Source: an uncultured Lachnospiraceae bacterium
GTDB lineage: Bacteria > Bacillota > Clostridia > Lachnospirales > Lachnospiraceae
Direction of reading: 5' to 3'
Length of the DNA: 45,419 nucleotides
Assembly (NCBI GenBank): GCA_902793685.1
Contig: CADBEN010000016.1
Location: forward strand, 1 to 45,419
Numbering within the stretch: the first letter of the stretch is position 1; every line of letters starts with the position of its first letter. The position numbers and the translations under genes were made by a program. The notes under the pieces are model-generated. The model saw only the letters and a program-made list of their open reading frames with translations, made no database searches and was not told the origin of the DNA. This document shows positions 26,009 to 33,589 of the stretch, one piece after another.

Positions 26009-26026
26009 ATTGTAAGCGCTTACAAT
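26009..26026. promoter_or_regulatory. Perfect LacI-type operator in the uxaA promoter
   Basis: ATTGTAAGCGCTTACAAT is an 18-bp perfect palindrome with the central CG of LacI-family operators; it also satisfies the catabolite-response (CcpA cre) consensus. On the minus strand a promoter lies just upstream: TTGACT (26056-26051), 17 bases, TAATTT (26033-26028). The palindrome would cover the transcript start of uxaA. Confidence 0.8.
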
Positions 26027-26179
26027 TAAATTAAGAAATTTTGAGGAAAAAGTCAATGGCAATCCGGAAATTGGCCTCGGCTTTGGCATTATGCCTGTTT
26101 TTCGGCCTGCTTTTTGTGCATCATTTCCGTTGTCCGAACTGCTGTCATGACATTAAAATAGAGTTGTCGCCGCAATTTG

Positions 26180-26218
26180 TGTAAATGCTTTCATTCTTTC
26201 TTTCGGAAAGCGCTTTCA
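26180..26218. promoter_or_regulatory. Two operator-like sites before the LacI gene
   Basis: TGTAAATGCTTTCA (26180-26193) and the palindrome GAAAGCGCTTTC (26206-26217) share the core of the 26009-26026 site and are 26 bases apart. They lie just before the LacI start codon and suggest autoregulation. The rest of the 25954-26246 gap is AT-rich and holds no gene. Confidence 0.6.
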
Positions 26219-26246
26219 TCTCGTTTTCCCCCCAGAAAGGGTCCTT

Positions 26247-27248
26247 ATGAACATCTATGAAATAGCCGAACTGGCGGGTGTCTCCATCGCGACGGTGTCG
26301 CGGGTCATGAACGACAGCCCGCTGGTCAGCGAAAAGACCAAAAAGAAGGTCCGGGACGTCATCGCGCAGAATGAATACACGCCCAATGTGTTCGCGCGGG
26401 GACTCGGCCTGAATTCCATGGAGACGGTGGGCCTGATCTGCCCCGATGTGGCGGACAACTACATGGCTGTCGCCGTGGCCCGGCTGGAGCGTTCCCTGCG
26501 GGAGTGCGGATACAACTGCTTTCTCCGCTGTACCGGCCGTGACCACGACGGCTGCCGAAAAGAACTGCGGGAGCTTCTCCAGAAGCGCATCGACGCGGTG
26601 GTCCTGATCGGTTCCTCCTACGCGGACGACGATCCCGACTCCGAAAAAGTCGAATATATCCGGCAGGCAGCGTCCCAGATCCCGGTCTTCATGCTGAACG
26701 GCTACGTCCGGGGCAGCAACATCTACTGTGCCCTCTGCAACGATTATGAGTCCTCCTACTCCGCAGTCTCGGAGATGATCGCCTCCGGCCGGAAAAAACC
26801 GCTTCTTCTTATGAACGCCCGCACCTACAGTGCAAACCAGAAACGGAAGGGCTGTGAAGAAGCACTGAAGGATGCCGGCCTTCCCGTGGAAGAATCCCGG
26901 ATCCTTTACATTTCAGGCGGAGTCGAGGCAGTCACGAATCATCTTCTCCGGGAGCAGCACCCGGACATCGACGCAGTCTTTGCCGCCAACGACATCCTTG
27001 CCATCGGCGCCCTGAAATACGCCGAAAAGCTGGGGCTGCGGGTCCCGGAGGATCTCTGCATCCTCGGCTACAACAATTCTCAGTTTGCCCTCTGCACAAA
27101 CCCTGAGCTCTCCAGCATCGACAGCCGGGTGGACCGGCTCTGCGACATCATCGTCGACACGCTGCAGCTCCGCATGAAGGACCAGCCGGTCAGCAGCCAG
27201 GTGTACGCGAAGGGCTCGCTGATCCGGCGCGGCACCACCGACTTCTGA
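26247..27248 (+). CDS. LacI family transcriptional regulator
   Basis: The protein has 333 residues. The N-terminal HTH reads NIYEIAELAGVSIATVSRVMN, followed by the hinge region and a periplasmic-binding-protein-like ligand domain (VGLICPDVADNYMA, VFAANDILAIGALKYAEKLG). It diverges from uxaA with LacI-type palindromes on both sides, so it most likely represses the uxaA-kduD operon and itself, released by a uronate intermediate. CcpA is an alternative for the cre-like site, but the protein lacks the usual CcpA context. AGAAAGGG precedes the ATG. Confidence 0.9.
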   Translation: MNIYEIAELAGVSIATVSRVMNDSPLVSEKTKKKVRDVIAQNEYTPNVFARGLGLNSMETVGLICPDVADNYMAVAVARLERSLRECGYNCFLRCTGRDHDGCRKELRELLQKRIDAVVLIGSSYADDDPDSEKVEYIRQAASQIPVFMLNGYVRGSNIYCALCNDYESSYSAVSEMIASGRKKPLLLMNARTYSANQKRKGCEEALKDAGLPVEESRILYISGGVEAVTNHLLREQHPDIDAVFAANDILAIGALKYAEKLGLRVPEDLCILGYNNSQFALCTNPELSSIDSRVDRLCDIIVDTLQLRMKDQPVSSQVYAKGSLIRRGTTDF

Positions 27249-27722
27249 CCCCCGCCGGGCGGAGACGCATATTACACGAAGAGGCCCTGCCCTCAAAACC
27301 CTTGTTCTGCCTTCGTGATCCATTCGGATATATCTGACATTTCCGCTCGGTCGAGTGGCCTTGCGGCATACTCTCGGTCGCGGAAATGTCAATATCCATG
27401 GATCACTCAGTCGAACTGCGATGGTTTTGAGAGGCAGGGCCTCTTGCTCGCTGTGTTCCCCGCCGGGCGGACCGAGAGCGGGAGCCCGGACCGTGATACA
27501 GGCACAAGAAAAATACACTCCAGGGTGAAGTTTACTTCAACCTGGAGTGTATTTCTTGTAAGCGGATTCTGTAAGTCGGGCGGGAGCGATGGCCGATGGC
27601 ACCGCGGCGGAACTTCGTACAAGCGCCATTTGCCTGCAGAGGCAGCACTTCCGGCTCCCGGCTTCATTCTGCCGGGCAGGGCCTCTTCATGTAATGTGCA
27701 TCCCCCTGCCGCCGGGCGGGGA
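27249..27722. repeat. Nested inverted-repeat element between convergent genes
   Basis: This 474-bp gap has no credible gene. Terminal inverted arms 27267-27291 and 27675-27699 match at 23 of 25 positions. A second arm pair, 27279-27300 with 27423-27445, pairs almost perfectly, enclosing a third imperfect stem, 27315-27346 with 27380-27406. The block AAGAGGCCCTGCC occurs three times (one direct, two inverted). CCCCGCCGGGCGG occurs at 27250-27262 and 27458-27470, with a close variant at 27709-27721. It may be a MITE-like non-autonomous element or a large structured RNA. No transposase or target duplication was recognised. Confidence 0.75.
27505..27558. repeat. Long hairpin inside the repeat element
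   Basis: Positions 27505-27524 pair with 27541-27558 over 18 bp with a two-base bulge. The loop itself contains TGAAGT/ACTTCA (27526-27531 with 27534-27539). No T-run follows on the plus strand, so it is not a standard terminator there. Confidence 0.7.
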
Positions 27723-28745
27723 TCAGCGGTTCATCTCGGACACCGGGCCGGTGCTGCGGTGCGCCTTGATGATGGACGCGATCTCGTCGTAGCTTGTGCT
27801 GAGCAGGTCGCCCGGCACCGTATCCTTGAAGCTGGAGATCGCATTGCCGAACTGCATGGCTTTCTCGGCATCCGCGTACTTCAGGAGACCGAACAGGGTG
27901 CCGGCGACGAAGGCGTCGCCCGAACCGATGCGGTCTATCACGTCGATGTTCATGTAGGGCTCTTCCGTGTGGAAGCAGTCCTCGTTCGCGTCATAGACGA
28001 TGGAAGTGAAGTCGTGGACGCGGGGGCTGTGAACCGTGCGGCGGGTGCTGGCAACGATCTTCACGCCGAACTCCTCGGCGTAGGAGCGCATGATCTCCTC
28101 CATGCTGCCGGTCTTTTGGAACATGCGGCGGCTGGTCTCCTCAGAGACGAAAAGCACGTCCACCAGCGGCAGGATCTTCTTGATGGTCTCCCGGGCCTCG
28201 TCCTCGCCCCAGAGATTCGCACGGTAGTTCACGTCGAAGGAGATCTTCGTGCCGCTGTCGCGGAAACGACGCATGGCCGCAATGGTCACCTCGCGGAGGT
28301 GGGGATTCAGCGCCAGGGTGATGCCGGTGGTGTGGAACATTCTCGCGGCGGTGAAGATCGACTCCGGGATCTCCTCGAACTGAAGGCTGGTCACGGAGCT
28401 GTTCTGACGGTCATAGACAACGGAGGGCTTTCTCGGGTACGCGCCGCCTTCATAATAATAGATGCCGAGGCGGGAATCCGGGTCGTCGTCGAAAAGCAGG
28501 AAGTCGTCGGAAACGTCCATGAAGCGGATCCGGTTCCGCAGGAATGCGCTGACGGAGGATCTGGGAATCTTGGTGAGGACCGCGCTGCGGAGTCCCATCT
28601 GGGCGACACCTGCCGCCACGTTCAGCTCCGCTCCGCCGGCATGCTTCTCAAATACACTGCTGTCGGTGATCCGCGCGTGGCGCGGCGGGGAAAGGCGCAG
28701 CATGACCTCGCCCATGGTGATCAGGTCAAATTCTCTCTTTTCCAT
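27723..28745 (-). CDS. kdgK: 2-keto-3-deoxygluconate kinase, PfkB family
   Basis: This 340-residue kinase phosphorylates 2-keto-3-deoxygluconate to KDPG. It opens with ITMGEVMLRLSPP and GGAELNVAAGVAQMG (sugar-binding). ISFDVNYRANLW and the catalytic DRIGSGDAFVAG are PfkB/KdgK signatures. It follows the IclR gene by 53 bases on the same strand and is probably its operon partner. A second, diverged KdgK-like gene lies at 29772, so one of the pair may act on another keto-sugar acid. Confidence 0.85.
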   Translation of the reverse strand: MEKREFDLITMGEVMLRLSPPRHARITDSSVFEKHAGGAELNVAAGVAQMGLRSAVLTKIPRSSVSAFLRNRIRFMDVSDDFLLFDDDPDSRLGIYYYEGGAYPRKPSVVYDRQNSSVTSLQFEEIPESIFTAARMFHTTGITLALNPHLREVTIAAMRRFRDSGTKISFDVNYRANLWGEDEARETIKKILPLVDVLFVSEETSRRMFQKTGSMEEIMRSYAEEFGVKIVASTRRTVHSPRVHDFTSIVYDANEDCFHTEEPYMNIDVIDRIGSGDAFVAGTLFGLLKYADAEKAMQFGNAISSFKDTVPGDLLSTSYDEIASIIKAHRSTGPVSEMNR

Positions 28746-28798
28746 ATCTTATTTCCTTTCCGCAGACTCCGCTGCAAACTCCGCGTTCACCCGGCGCC

Positions 28799-29557
28799 TT
28801 ACCGGAATGCCTCCGCGATTTCTTCCTTTGTCTCCCGGACATACCCGGAAAGCTCCCGGATCCGGTCGTTGTCCATCCGCATGATCGGGACGGAAATGCT
28901 GAAAGCGTACCGGGTGTGCTCATCCCGGATATCCAGAGCCGCCGCAATGCAGCGGACGCCGGTCTCATTTTCCTCATTGTCCAGGGCATAGCCCTTTCTG
29001 CGCACTTCTTCCAGGACTTCCATAAATTCGTCGAAGTCCGTGATGGTGTAGGGCGTGGTCCGTTCGATCCTGCAGAGATTCCAGAGACGCCGGACTTCCT
29101 CCTCCGGCATCCGCGCCGCCAGGGCCTTTCCCACCGCCGAGCGGTAAAAAGGCAGCACGCCTCCGACGTGGGATACCATGCGCACCTGGTTCTGCGGCGC
29201 CTCTACCTTATCTATATAGATGCAGTTCTCTTCCTCCCGCTCCACGAAGTGGACCGTCTCCCCGCATCTCCGCATCAGCTTCTGCAGATAAGGGCGGACG
29301 ATGTCGGTGACATCGACCCGTCCCATGACCCGGCCGGCGAGGTCCACCACCTTGAAGCTGGGGCCGTAGTTCCCGGTATCCGGGTCCTGCCGGACGTATC
29401 CCATATACAGGAGCGAAGAAATGACCCGGTGCGTCGTACTCTTGTTCAGTTCCAGCGCTGCCGCCAGTTCCGCCAGAGAGACATTTCCATGATCGACCAG
29501 GTACTCCAGCGCACCGAACAGTCTGCCGGCGACCTGGATCGGATTTTTGTCTTCCAT
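28799..29557 (-). CDS. IclR family regulator, KdgR-like
   Basis: This 252-residue regulator has a winged HTH at the N-terminus (SLAELAAALELNKSTTHRVIS) and an IclR effector domain (VSHVGGVLPFYRSAVGKALAA and GVRCIAAALDI). Placement between two KDG kinases and kdgA suggests it senses 2-keto-3-deoxygluconate, as KdgR does. A 30-bp motif overlaps its own promoter and a second copy sits after the promoter of the divergent kinase operon. GAAAGGAGG precedes the ATG. Confidence 0.85.
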   Translation of the reverse strand: MEDKNPIQVAGRLFGALEYLVDHGNVSLAELAAALELNKSTTHRVISSLLYMGYVRQDPDTGNYGPSFKVVDLAGRVMGRVDVTDIVRPYLQKLMRRCGETVHFVEREEENCIYIDKVEAPQNQVRMVSHVGGVLPFYRSAVGKALAARMPEEEVRRLWNLCRIERTTPYTITDFDEFMEVLEEVRRKGYALDNEENETGVRCIAAALDIRDEHTRYAFSISVPIMRMDNDRIRELSGYVRETKEEIAEAFR

Positions 29558-29574
29558 CCCGTCCTCCTTTCACT

Positions 29575-29604
29575 ATACGAAATACTATACCGCAACATGG
29601 AACG
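29575..29604. promoter_or_regulatory. Operator candidate copy 1, over the IclR promoter
   Basis: ATACGAAA, 16 bases, then GGAACG spans 30 bases. It overlaps the minus-strand promoter TTGCAC (29612-29607), 17 bases, TATAGT (29589-29584). The same 30-base arrangement recurs at 29705-29734 in the same orientation. Confidence 0.65.
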
Positions 29605-29656
29605 CTGTGCAATGGAGTTTTGTCAAGTTTTGTCATTATTTTTTTGAATTTCCCTG

Positions 29657-29684
29657 TTGACTTTCATCGAAACCGCTTTATACT
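29657..29684 (+). promoter_or_regulatory. Promoter of the second kinase-kdgA operon
   Basis: TTGACT (29657-29662), 16 bases, TATACT (29679-29684) is a strong sigma-A type promoter. Transcription would begin about 29691, just before operator copy 2. Confidence 0.75.
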
Positions 29685-29704
29685 AGAGTCAAAGAGTTAC
29701 CGCA

Positions 29705-29734
29705 ATACGAAACTGCATTTCATAATATGGAACG
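29705..29734. promoter_or_regulatory. Operator candidate copy 2, after the kinase promoter
   Basis: ATACGAAA, 16 bases, GGAACG, identical in ends and length to 29575-29604. It also contains GAAA-N5-TTTC (29709-29721), similar to KdgR-type sites. Its place just downstream of the start site fits repression. Confidence 0.65.
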
Positions 29735-29771
29735 ACATTCAGAAAGAGAAAGATCAGAGGAGGAATTATTC

Positions 29772-30869
29772 ATGGAACTGAATCTCAGAGACAGAAAAGA
29801 CTGCAAGTTTGACGCCGTTTCCCTGGGCGAGGTCATGCTCCGTCTGGATCCGGGCGAGGGCCGGATCCGCACCGCAAGAAACTTCCGCGCATGGGAAGGC
29901 GGCGGAGAGTACAACGTCATCCGCGGCCTGCACAAGTGCTTCGGCCTGAACACCGCTGTCATCACCGCTTTCGCTGACAACGAGGTCGGTATGCTGATGA
30001 AGGATTTCATCGAGCAGGGCGGCGTTGACACCTCTCTGATCTACTGGAAGAAGACCGACGGCATCGGCCGCATCTGCAGAAACGGCATCAACTTCACCGA
30101 GAGAGGCTTCGGCATCCGCGGCGCAGTCGGCTGCTCCGACCGTGCGAACACCGCTATCTCCCAGGCGACTCCGGCTGACTTCGACTTCGATTACATCTTC
30201 GGTGAGCTGGGTGTCCGGTGGCTGCACACCGGCGGCATCTACGCTGCTCTTTCCGAGCAGGCCTGCGAGACCGTCATCGCTGCATGCAAGGCTGCAAAGA
30301 AGTACGGCACCATCGTCTCCTACGACCTGAACTACCGTCCCTCCATGTGGAGCGCCATCGGCGGCCAGGCAAAGGCTCAGGAAGTCAACAAGGAAGTCGC
30401 GAAGTATGTCGACGTCATGATCGGCAATGAGGAAGACTTCACCGCCTGCCTCGGCTTCCAGATCGAGGGCAACGACGAGAACCTCAAGGAGCTGAACCTT
30501 GACGGATACCGCAAGATGATCAACGAGGCTGCGAAGACCTATCCGAACTTCAAGGCTGTCGCAACCACCCTCCGCACCGTCAAGACCGCGACCGTCAACG
30601 ACTGGAAGGCAATGTGCTGGGCAGACGGCGAGATCTACATGTCCAAGGCTTATGACGGCCTGGAGATCATGGACCGCGTCGGCGGCGGCGATTCCTTCGC
30701 TTCCGGCCTTGTCTACGGCCTGATGACCACCGGCGATCCGGAGAAGGCAGTCAACTACGGTGCAGCTCACGGCGCACTGGCAATGACCACCCCGGGCGAC
30801 ACCTCCATGGCAAATGTCAAGGAAGTCGAAGCCATCATGGGCGGCGCAGGCGCACGCGTGAAGCGCTGA
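29772..30869 (+). CDS. PfkB sugar kinase, second KDG kinase-like
   Basis: This 365-residue kinase opens with SLGEVMLRLDPGEGRI and WEGGGEYNVIRGL; SYDLNYRPSMW and the catalytic DRVGGGDSFASG follow. The start at 29772 follows AGGAGG; an ATG at 29727 would add 15 residues lying on the operator. It is followed by kdgA after 79 bases, so it most likely makes KDPG for that aldolase. The codon choice (many GCT/GCA alanine, CTG, AAG) differs from its neighbours and hints at high expression. It is diverged from the kinase at 27723. Confidence 0.83.
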   Translation: MELNLRDRKDCKFDAVSLGEVMLRLDPGEGRIRTARNFRAWEGGGEYNVIRGLHKCFGLNTAVITAFADNEVGMLMKDFIEQGGVDTSLIYWKKTDGIGRICRNGINFTERGFGIRGAVGCSDRANTAISQATPADFDFDYIFGELGVRWLHTGGIYAALSEQACETVIAACKAAKKYGTIVSYDLNYRPSMWSAIGGQAKAQEVNKEVAKYVDVMIGNEEDFTACLGFQIEGNDENLKELNLDGYRKMINEAAKTYPNFKAVATTLRTVKTATVNDWKAMCWADGEIYMSKAYDGLEIMDRVGGGDSFASGLVYGLMTTGDPEKAVNYGAAHGALAMTTPGDTSMANVKEVEAIMGGAGARVKR

Positions 30870-30948
30870 TCCCTCTTCTGTTCCAAAGTTCCGAACAACC
30901 ACTGAATTCCGTCGAATCCATCGTTTTTAAAATATAAGGAGAAAAATC

Positions 30949-31599
30949 ATGAGCGCAAAGAGCGAAGCTATCTACAAGCAGTTTTCTGAGATCGGCATCA
31001 TCCCGGTCGTTGTCCTGAATGATGCAAAGGACGCTGAGCCGCTGGGCAAGGCACTGATGGAAGGCGGCCTTCCGGCTGCCGAGGTGACCTTCCGCACCGC
31101 AGCTGCTGAAGAGTCCATCCGCATCATGGCTGAGAAGTTCCCGGATATGCTGGTCGGCGCAGGCACTGTCCTGACCACCGAGCAGGTCGACCGTGCGGTC
31201 GCTGCAGGCGCAAAGTTCATCGTCGCTCCGGGCCTCGACACCGAGATCGTGCAGTACTGCCTCGACAGGGACATTCCGGTCTGCCCGGGCACCCAGACCG
31301 CTTCCGAGGTCATGCTGGCAGTCAAGATGGGTCTCGACCATGTGAAGTTCTTCCCGGCGGAGAATGCAGGCGGCCTGGCCATGATCAAGGCCATCGGCGC
31401 TGCCATGACGAACGTCAAGTTCATGCCCACCGGCGGCATCAACGCAAAGAACGTCGTTGAGTACCTGAAGAGCGACAAGATCTTCTGCTGCGGCGGCTCC
31501 TGGATGGTCAAGGGCGACATGATCAAGGCCGGTGAGTTCGCAAAGATCAAGAAGCTGGTCGCTGAGGCTGCCGGCATCGTGAAGGAGATCCGCGGTTAA
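30949..31599 (+). CDS. kdgA: KDPG / KHG aldolase
   Basis: This 216-residue class I aldolase splits 2-keto-3-deoxy-6-phosphogluconate into pyruvate and glyceraldehyde 3-phosphate, the last step of uronate breakdown. Catalytic Glu45 and Arg49 (EVTFRT) and Schiff-base Lys133 (HVKFFPAE) are at the classical positions; PTGGI is the phosphate site. TAAGGAG precedes the ATG. It is the second gene of the kinase-kdgA operon. Confidence 0.94.
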   Translation: MSAKSEAIYKQFSEIGIIPVVVLNDAKDAEPLGKALMEGGLPAAEVTFRTAAAEESIRIMAEKFPDMLVGAGTVLTTEQVDRAVAAGAKFIVAPGLDTEIVQYCLDRDIPVCPGTQTASEVMLAVKMGLDHVKFFPAENAGGLAMIKAIGAAMTNVKFMPTGGINAKNVVEYLKSDKIFCCGGSWMVKGDMIKAGEFAKIKKLVAEAAGIVKEIRG

Positions 31600-31717
31600 T
31601 CCGGTCGTTCCATATATCATTGAGTTCTTCCGCGAAACCGCGGGGATCCGGAAGGTCCGTACCACAAATCCCGGCCCTCCTCCAACGGTTCGGTGTCCGG
31701 GCCTTCATGAAAAATAC

Positions 31718-31753
31718 AAGAACAGGCAGAGTAAAAAACTGCCTGTTCTTTTT
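31718..31753 (+). terminator. Terminator of the kinase-kdgA operon
   Basis: A 12-bp stem (31718-31729 with 31739-31750) is closed by an A-rich loop and followed by TTTTT up to 31753. The gap 31600-31717 contains only small GC hairpins. Confidence 0.85.
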
Positions 31754-31774
31754 ATTTTTCTTGCATATTCAGGC

Positions 31775-31821
31775 TTGCTAAGCGGGTGCCGCAATGGTAC
31801 ACTCTGTATATGAAGTATACA
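31775..31821 (+). promoter_or_regulatory. Promoter and palindrome of the first GntR gene
   Basis: TTGCTA (31775-31780), 17 bases, TACACT (31798-31803). TGTATA-N5-TATACA (31805-31821) follows at once; this is a perfect palindrome of the kind bound by GntR/FCD regulators. It suggests autorepression. Confidence 0.65.
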
Positions 31822-31840
31822 ACAGAAGGAGGTTCTGCAG

Positions 31841-32512
31841 ATGGCTGGTTCCAACCTTAAAACACTTGCATACACACAGATCCGGCGGAAGATCGTGAGC
31901 TGCGAATATGCGCCGGGCTCCAACCTGAATGAAGAAATGCTGACCAGCGCTCTGGGCCTGAGCCGCACGCCGGTGCGGGATGCCCTGGGACGTCTGGAAC
32001 AGGAAGGCCTTGTAGAGATCCGTCCGAAAAAAGGCGTGACTGTCACGCCGCTGACTGTAACCGACATCAATATGATCTTTGAACTGCGCAGGCTCTATGA
32101 ACCCTTCATTCTGGAGAACTATGGGCATCTTCTTCCTGCAGAGCGGCTGAATGAATTCTACCAGATCTTCCAGACGCCGCCGGAGGACGGTTTTGAATCC
32201 GAGCGCTCCAGTCTGGCGTTCTATGACCTGGACGAGGACTTCCACCTGATGATCGTGCAGTCCTGCCCGAATGTTTATATCCGCCGCAGCTACGAGATGA
32301 TCCGGACGCAGAATGAACGTTTCCGGCATATGACCGCAGCGACCTACGTCAAGCGCCTGGAAGACTCCTATACGGAGCATCTTGAGATCCTGCGGGCCTG
32401 TCTTGCCCAGGACTGGAATGATGCCGCAGAGCGGATGCGGATCCACATCGAAAAGTCCCGCGTCGCAGCTGTGGACCGGGCCTTTGAATATATGAAGCGC
32501 ACTGCCGAATAA
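31841..32512 (+). CDS. GntR family regulator, FCD (FadR-like) domain
   Basis: The 223-residue protein has a winged HTH (residues 10-75) reading LTSALGLSRTPVRDALGRLEQEGLV, followed by an all-helical FCD ligand domain with the metal-type pattern DLDEDFHLMIV and YTEHLEILRA. It probably senses a sugar acid. It is monocistronic, with its own promoter-operator and terminator. Its target may be the adjacent dehydrogenase or the TRAP genes. Confidence 0.87.
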   Translation: MAGSNLKTLAYTQIRRKIVSCEYAPGSNLNEEMLTSALGLSRTPVRDALGRLEQEGLVEIRPKKGVTVTPLTVTDINMIFELRRLYEPFILENYGHLLPAERLNEFYQIFQTPPEDGFESERSSLAFYDLDEDFHLMIVQSCPNVYIRRSYEMIRTQNERFRHMTAATYVKRLEDSYTEHLEILRACLAQDWNDAAERMRIHIEKSRVAAVDRAFEYMKRTAE

Positions 32513-32547
32513 AAAAAAGCCCCGCCAGGACGGCGGGACTTTTTTCG
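32513..32547. terminator. Bidirectional terminator
   Basis: CCCGCC (32521-32526) pairs with GGCGGG (32532-32537), flanked by an A-run on the left and T-run on the right. It lies between the convergent GntR and dehydrogenase genes. Confidence 0.75.
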
Positions 32548-32560
32548 CTTTGCGTCAGCT

Positions 32561-33589
32561 TCAGTCGAGATCCTCGAAGGTCAGGGCGATCTTCCGGATG
32601 GAGGGATCGCGGCTGTCCACGAAGTCGAAGGCCTTCTGGGCATCGGTCAGCTTGAAGGTATGGGAGACCGTACCGTTCAGATCCAGCTTGCCGGCCTTGA
32701 TCAGGTCGATGGCCTCGCCGAACTTCCGGTTCTGCAGACGGGAGCCTCTCACATCCAGCTCCTTGGAGGTGATCAGGAACTGGTTCACGATGGTGTCCGC
32801 CACAGAGAAGCCCATGGTGATGACACGGCCCGCGTTTCCGGTGACCTTCAGGGCATTGAGCAGGGAATCCTTCACGCAGGCTGCGTCGATGGTCACGGTG
32901 GTGCCGTAGCCGTCGGTGATCTCACGGACTCTCTTCTCCAGGTCTTCCTTCATGCTGTTGATGGTCCACTTCGCGCCGTTGGCAAGGGCCTCATCCAGCT
33001 TCTCATCGACCACATCGGCCACGATGATGTTCGGGCAGTGCAGTCTTGCGATCTTCAGGATGCTGGAGCCCAGGGCGCCGGCACCGATGATGAGGAGGGT
33101 GTCCTCTTCGCAGAGCTCTGCTCTGGAGCAGCTCTGGATCGCGATGGTGGTGGGCTCGATCATGATGGCATCTCTGTCGGAGATCTCGTCCGGAAGGAGG
33201 TAGCACTTGTCATCCGGCACTGCGATCCACTGGCGGTAGCCGCCGTCAATGTGCACGCCGCGGACCTTCAGGTTTCCGCAGACATTCGGGCGGCCGTGGC
33301 GGCATGCCCAGCACTTCCCGCAGGCAGTGACCTGGTCCACGATGACGCGGTCGCCCACCTTGACGCGGGTCACGCCCTCAGCGGTCTCCTCGACCACGCC
33401 AACGATCTCGTGGCCGATAATGCGGGGATAAGTCGCCGCAGCGTTGGTTCCGTGATAGATTCCGACATCGGATCCGCAGATGCCTGCGGAGGTCATCCGG
33501 ATAATTACGTTGTTCTCTGCGTCCAGGACCGGCTTCGGCTCGTCCACCACGCGGAGGTCATTCGGTTTCACAATTCTGACTGCTTTCAT
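32561..33589 (-). CDS. Zinc-dependent dehydrogenase, L-galactonate/threonine dehydrogenase type (1)
   Basis: This 342-residue MDR-family enzyme shows the catalytic zinc site GICGSDVG and GHEIVGVV, structural-zinc cysteines CGKCWACRHGRPNVC, and the Rossmann motif IGAGALGSS. Relatives oxidise L-galactonate to tagaturonate, L-idonate or threonine. In this uronate setting an aldonate 5-dehydrogenase role is likely and could feed tagaturonate or fructuronate to the pathway. The gene overlaps its GntR partner by four bases (ATGA). Confidence 0.8.
   Translation of the reverse strand: MKAVRIVKPNDLRVVDEPKPVLDAENNVIIRMTSAGICGSDVGIYHGTNAAATYPRIIGHEIVGVVEETAEGVTRVKVGDRVIVDQVTACGKCWACRHGRPNVCGNLKVRGVHIDGGYRQWIAVPDDKCYLLPDEISDRDAIMIEPTTIAIQSCSRAELCEEDTLLIIGAGALGSSILKIARLHCPNIIVADVVDEKLDEALANGAKWTINSMKEDLEKRVREITDGYGTTVTIDAACVKDSLLNALKVTGNAGRVITMGFSVADTIVNQFLITSKELDVRGSRLQNRKFGEAIDLIKAGKLDLNGTVSHTFKLTDAQKAFDFVDSRDPSIRKIALTFEDLD

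Noticed and set aside
27249-27722. CRISPR array
   Set aside because: The repeats are inverted and irregularly spaced, without unique spacers of equal length or cas genes nearby.
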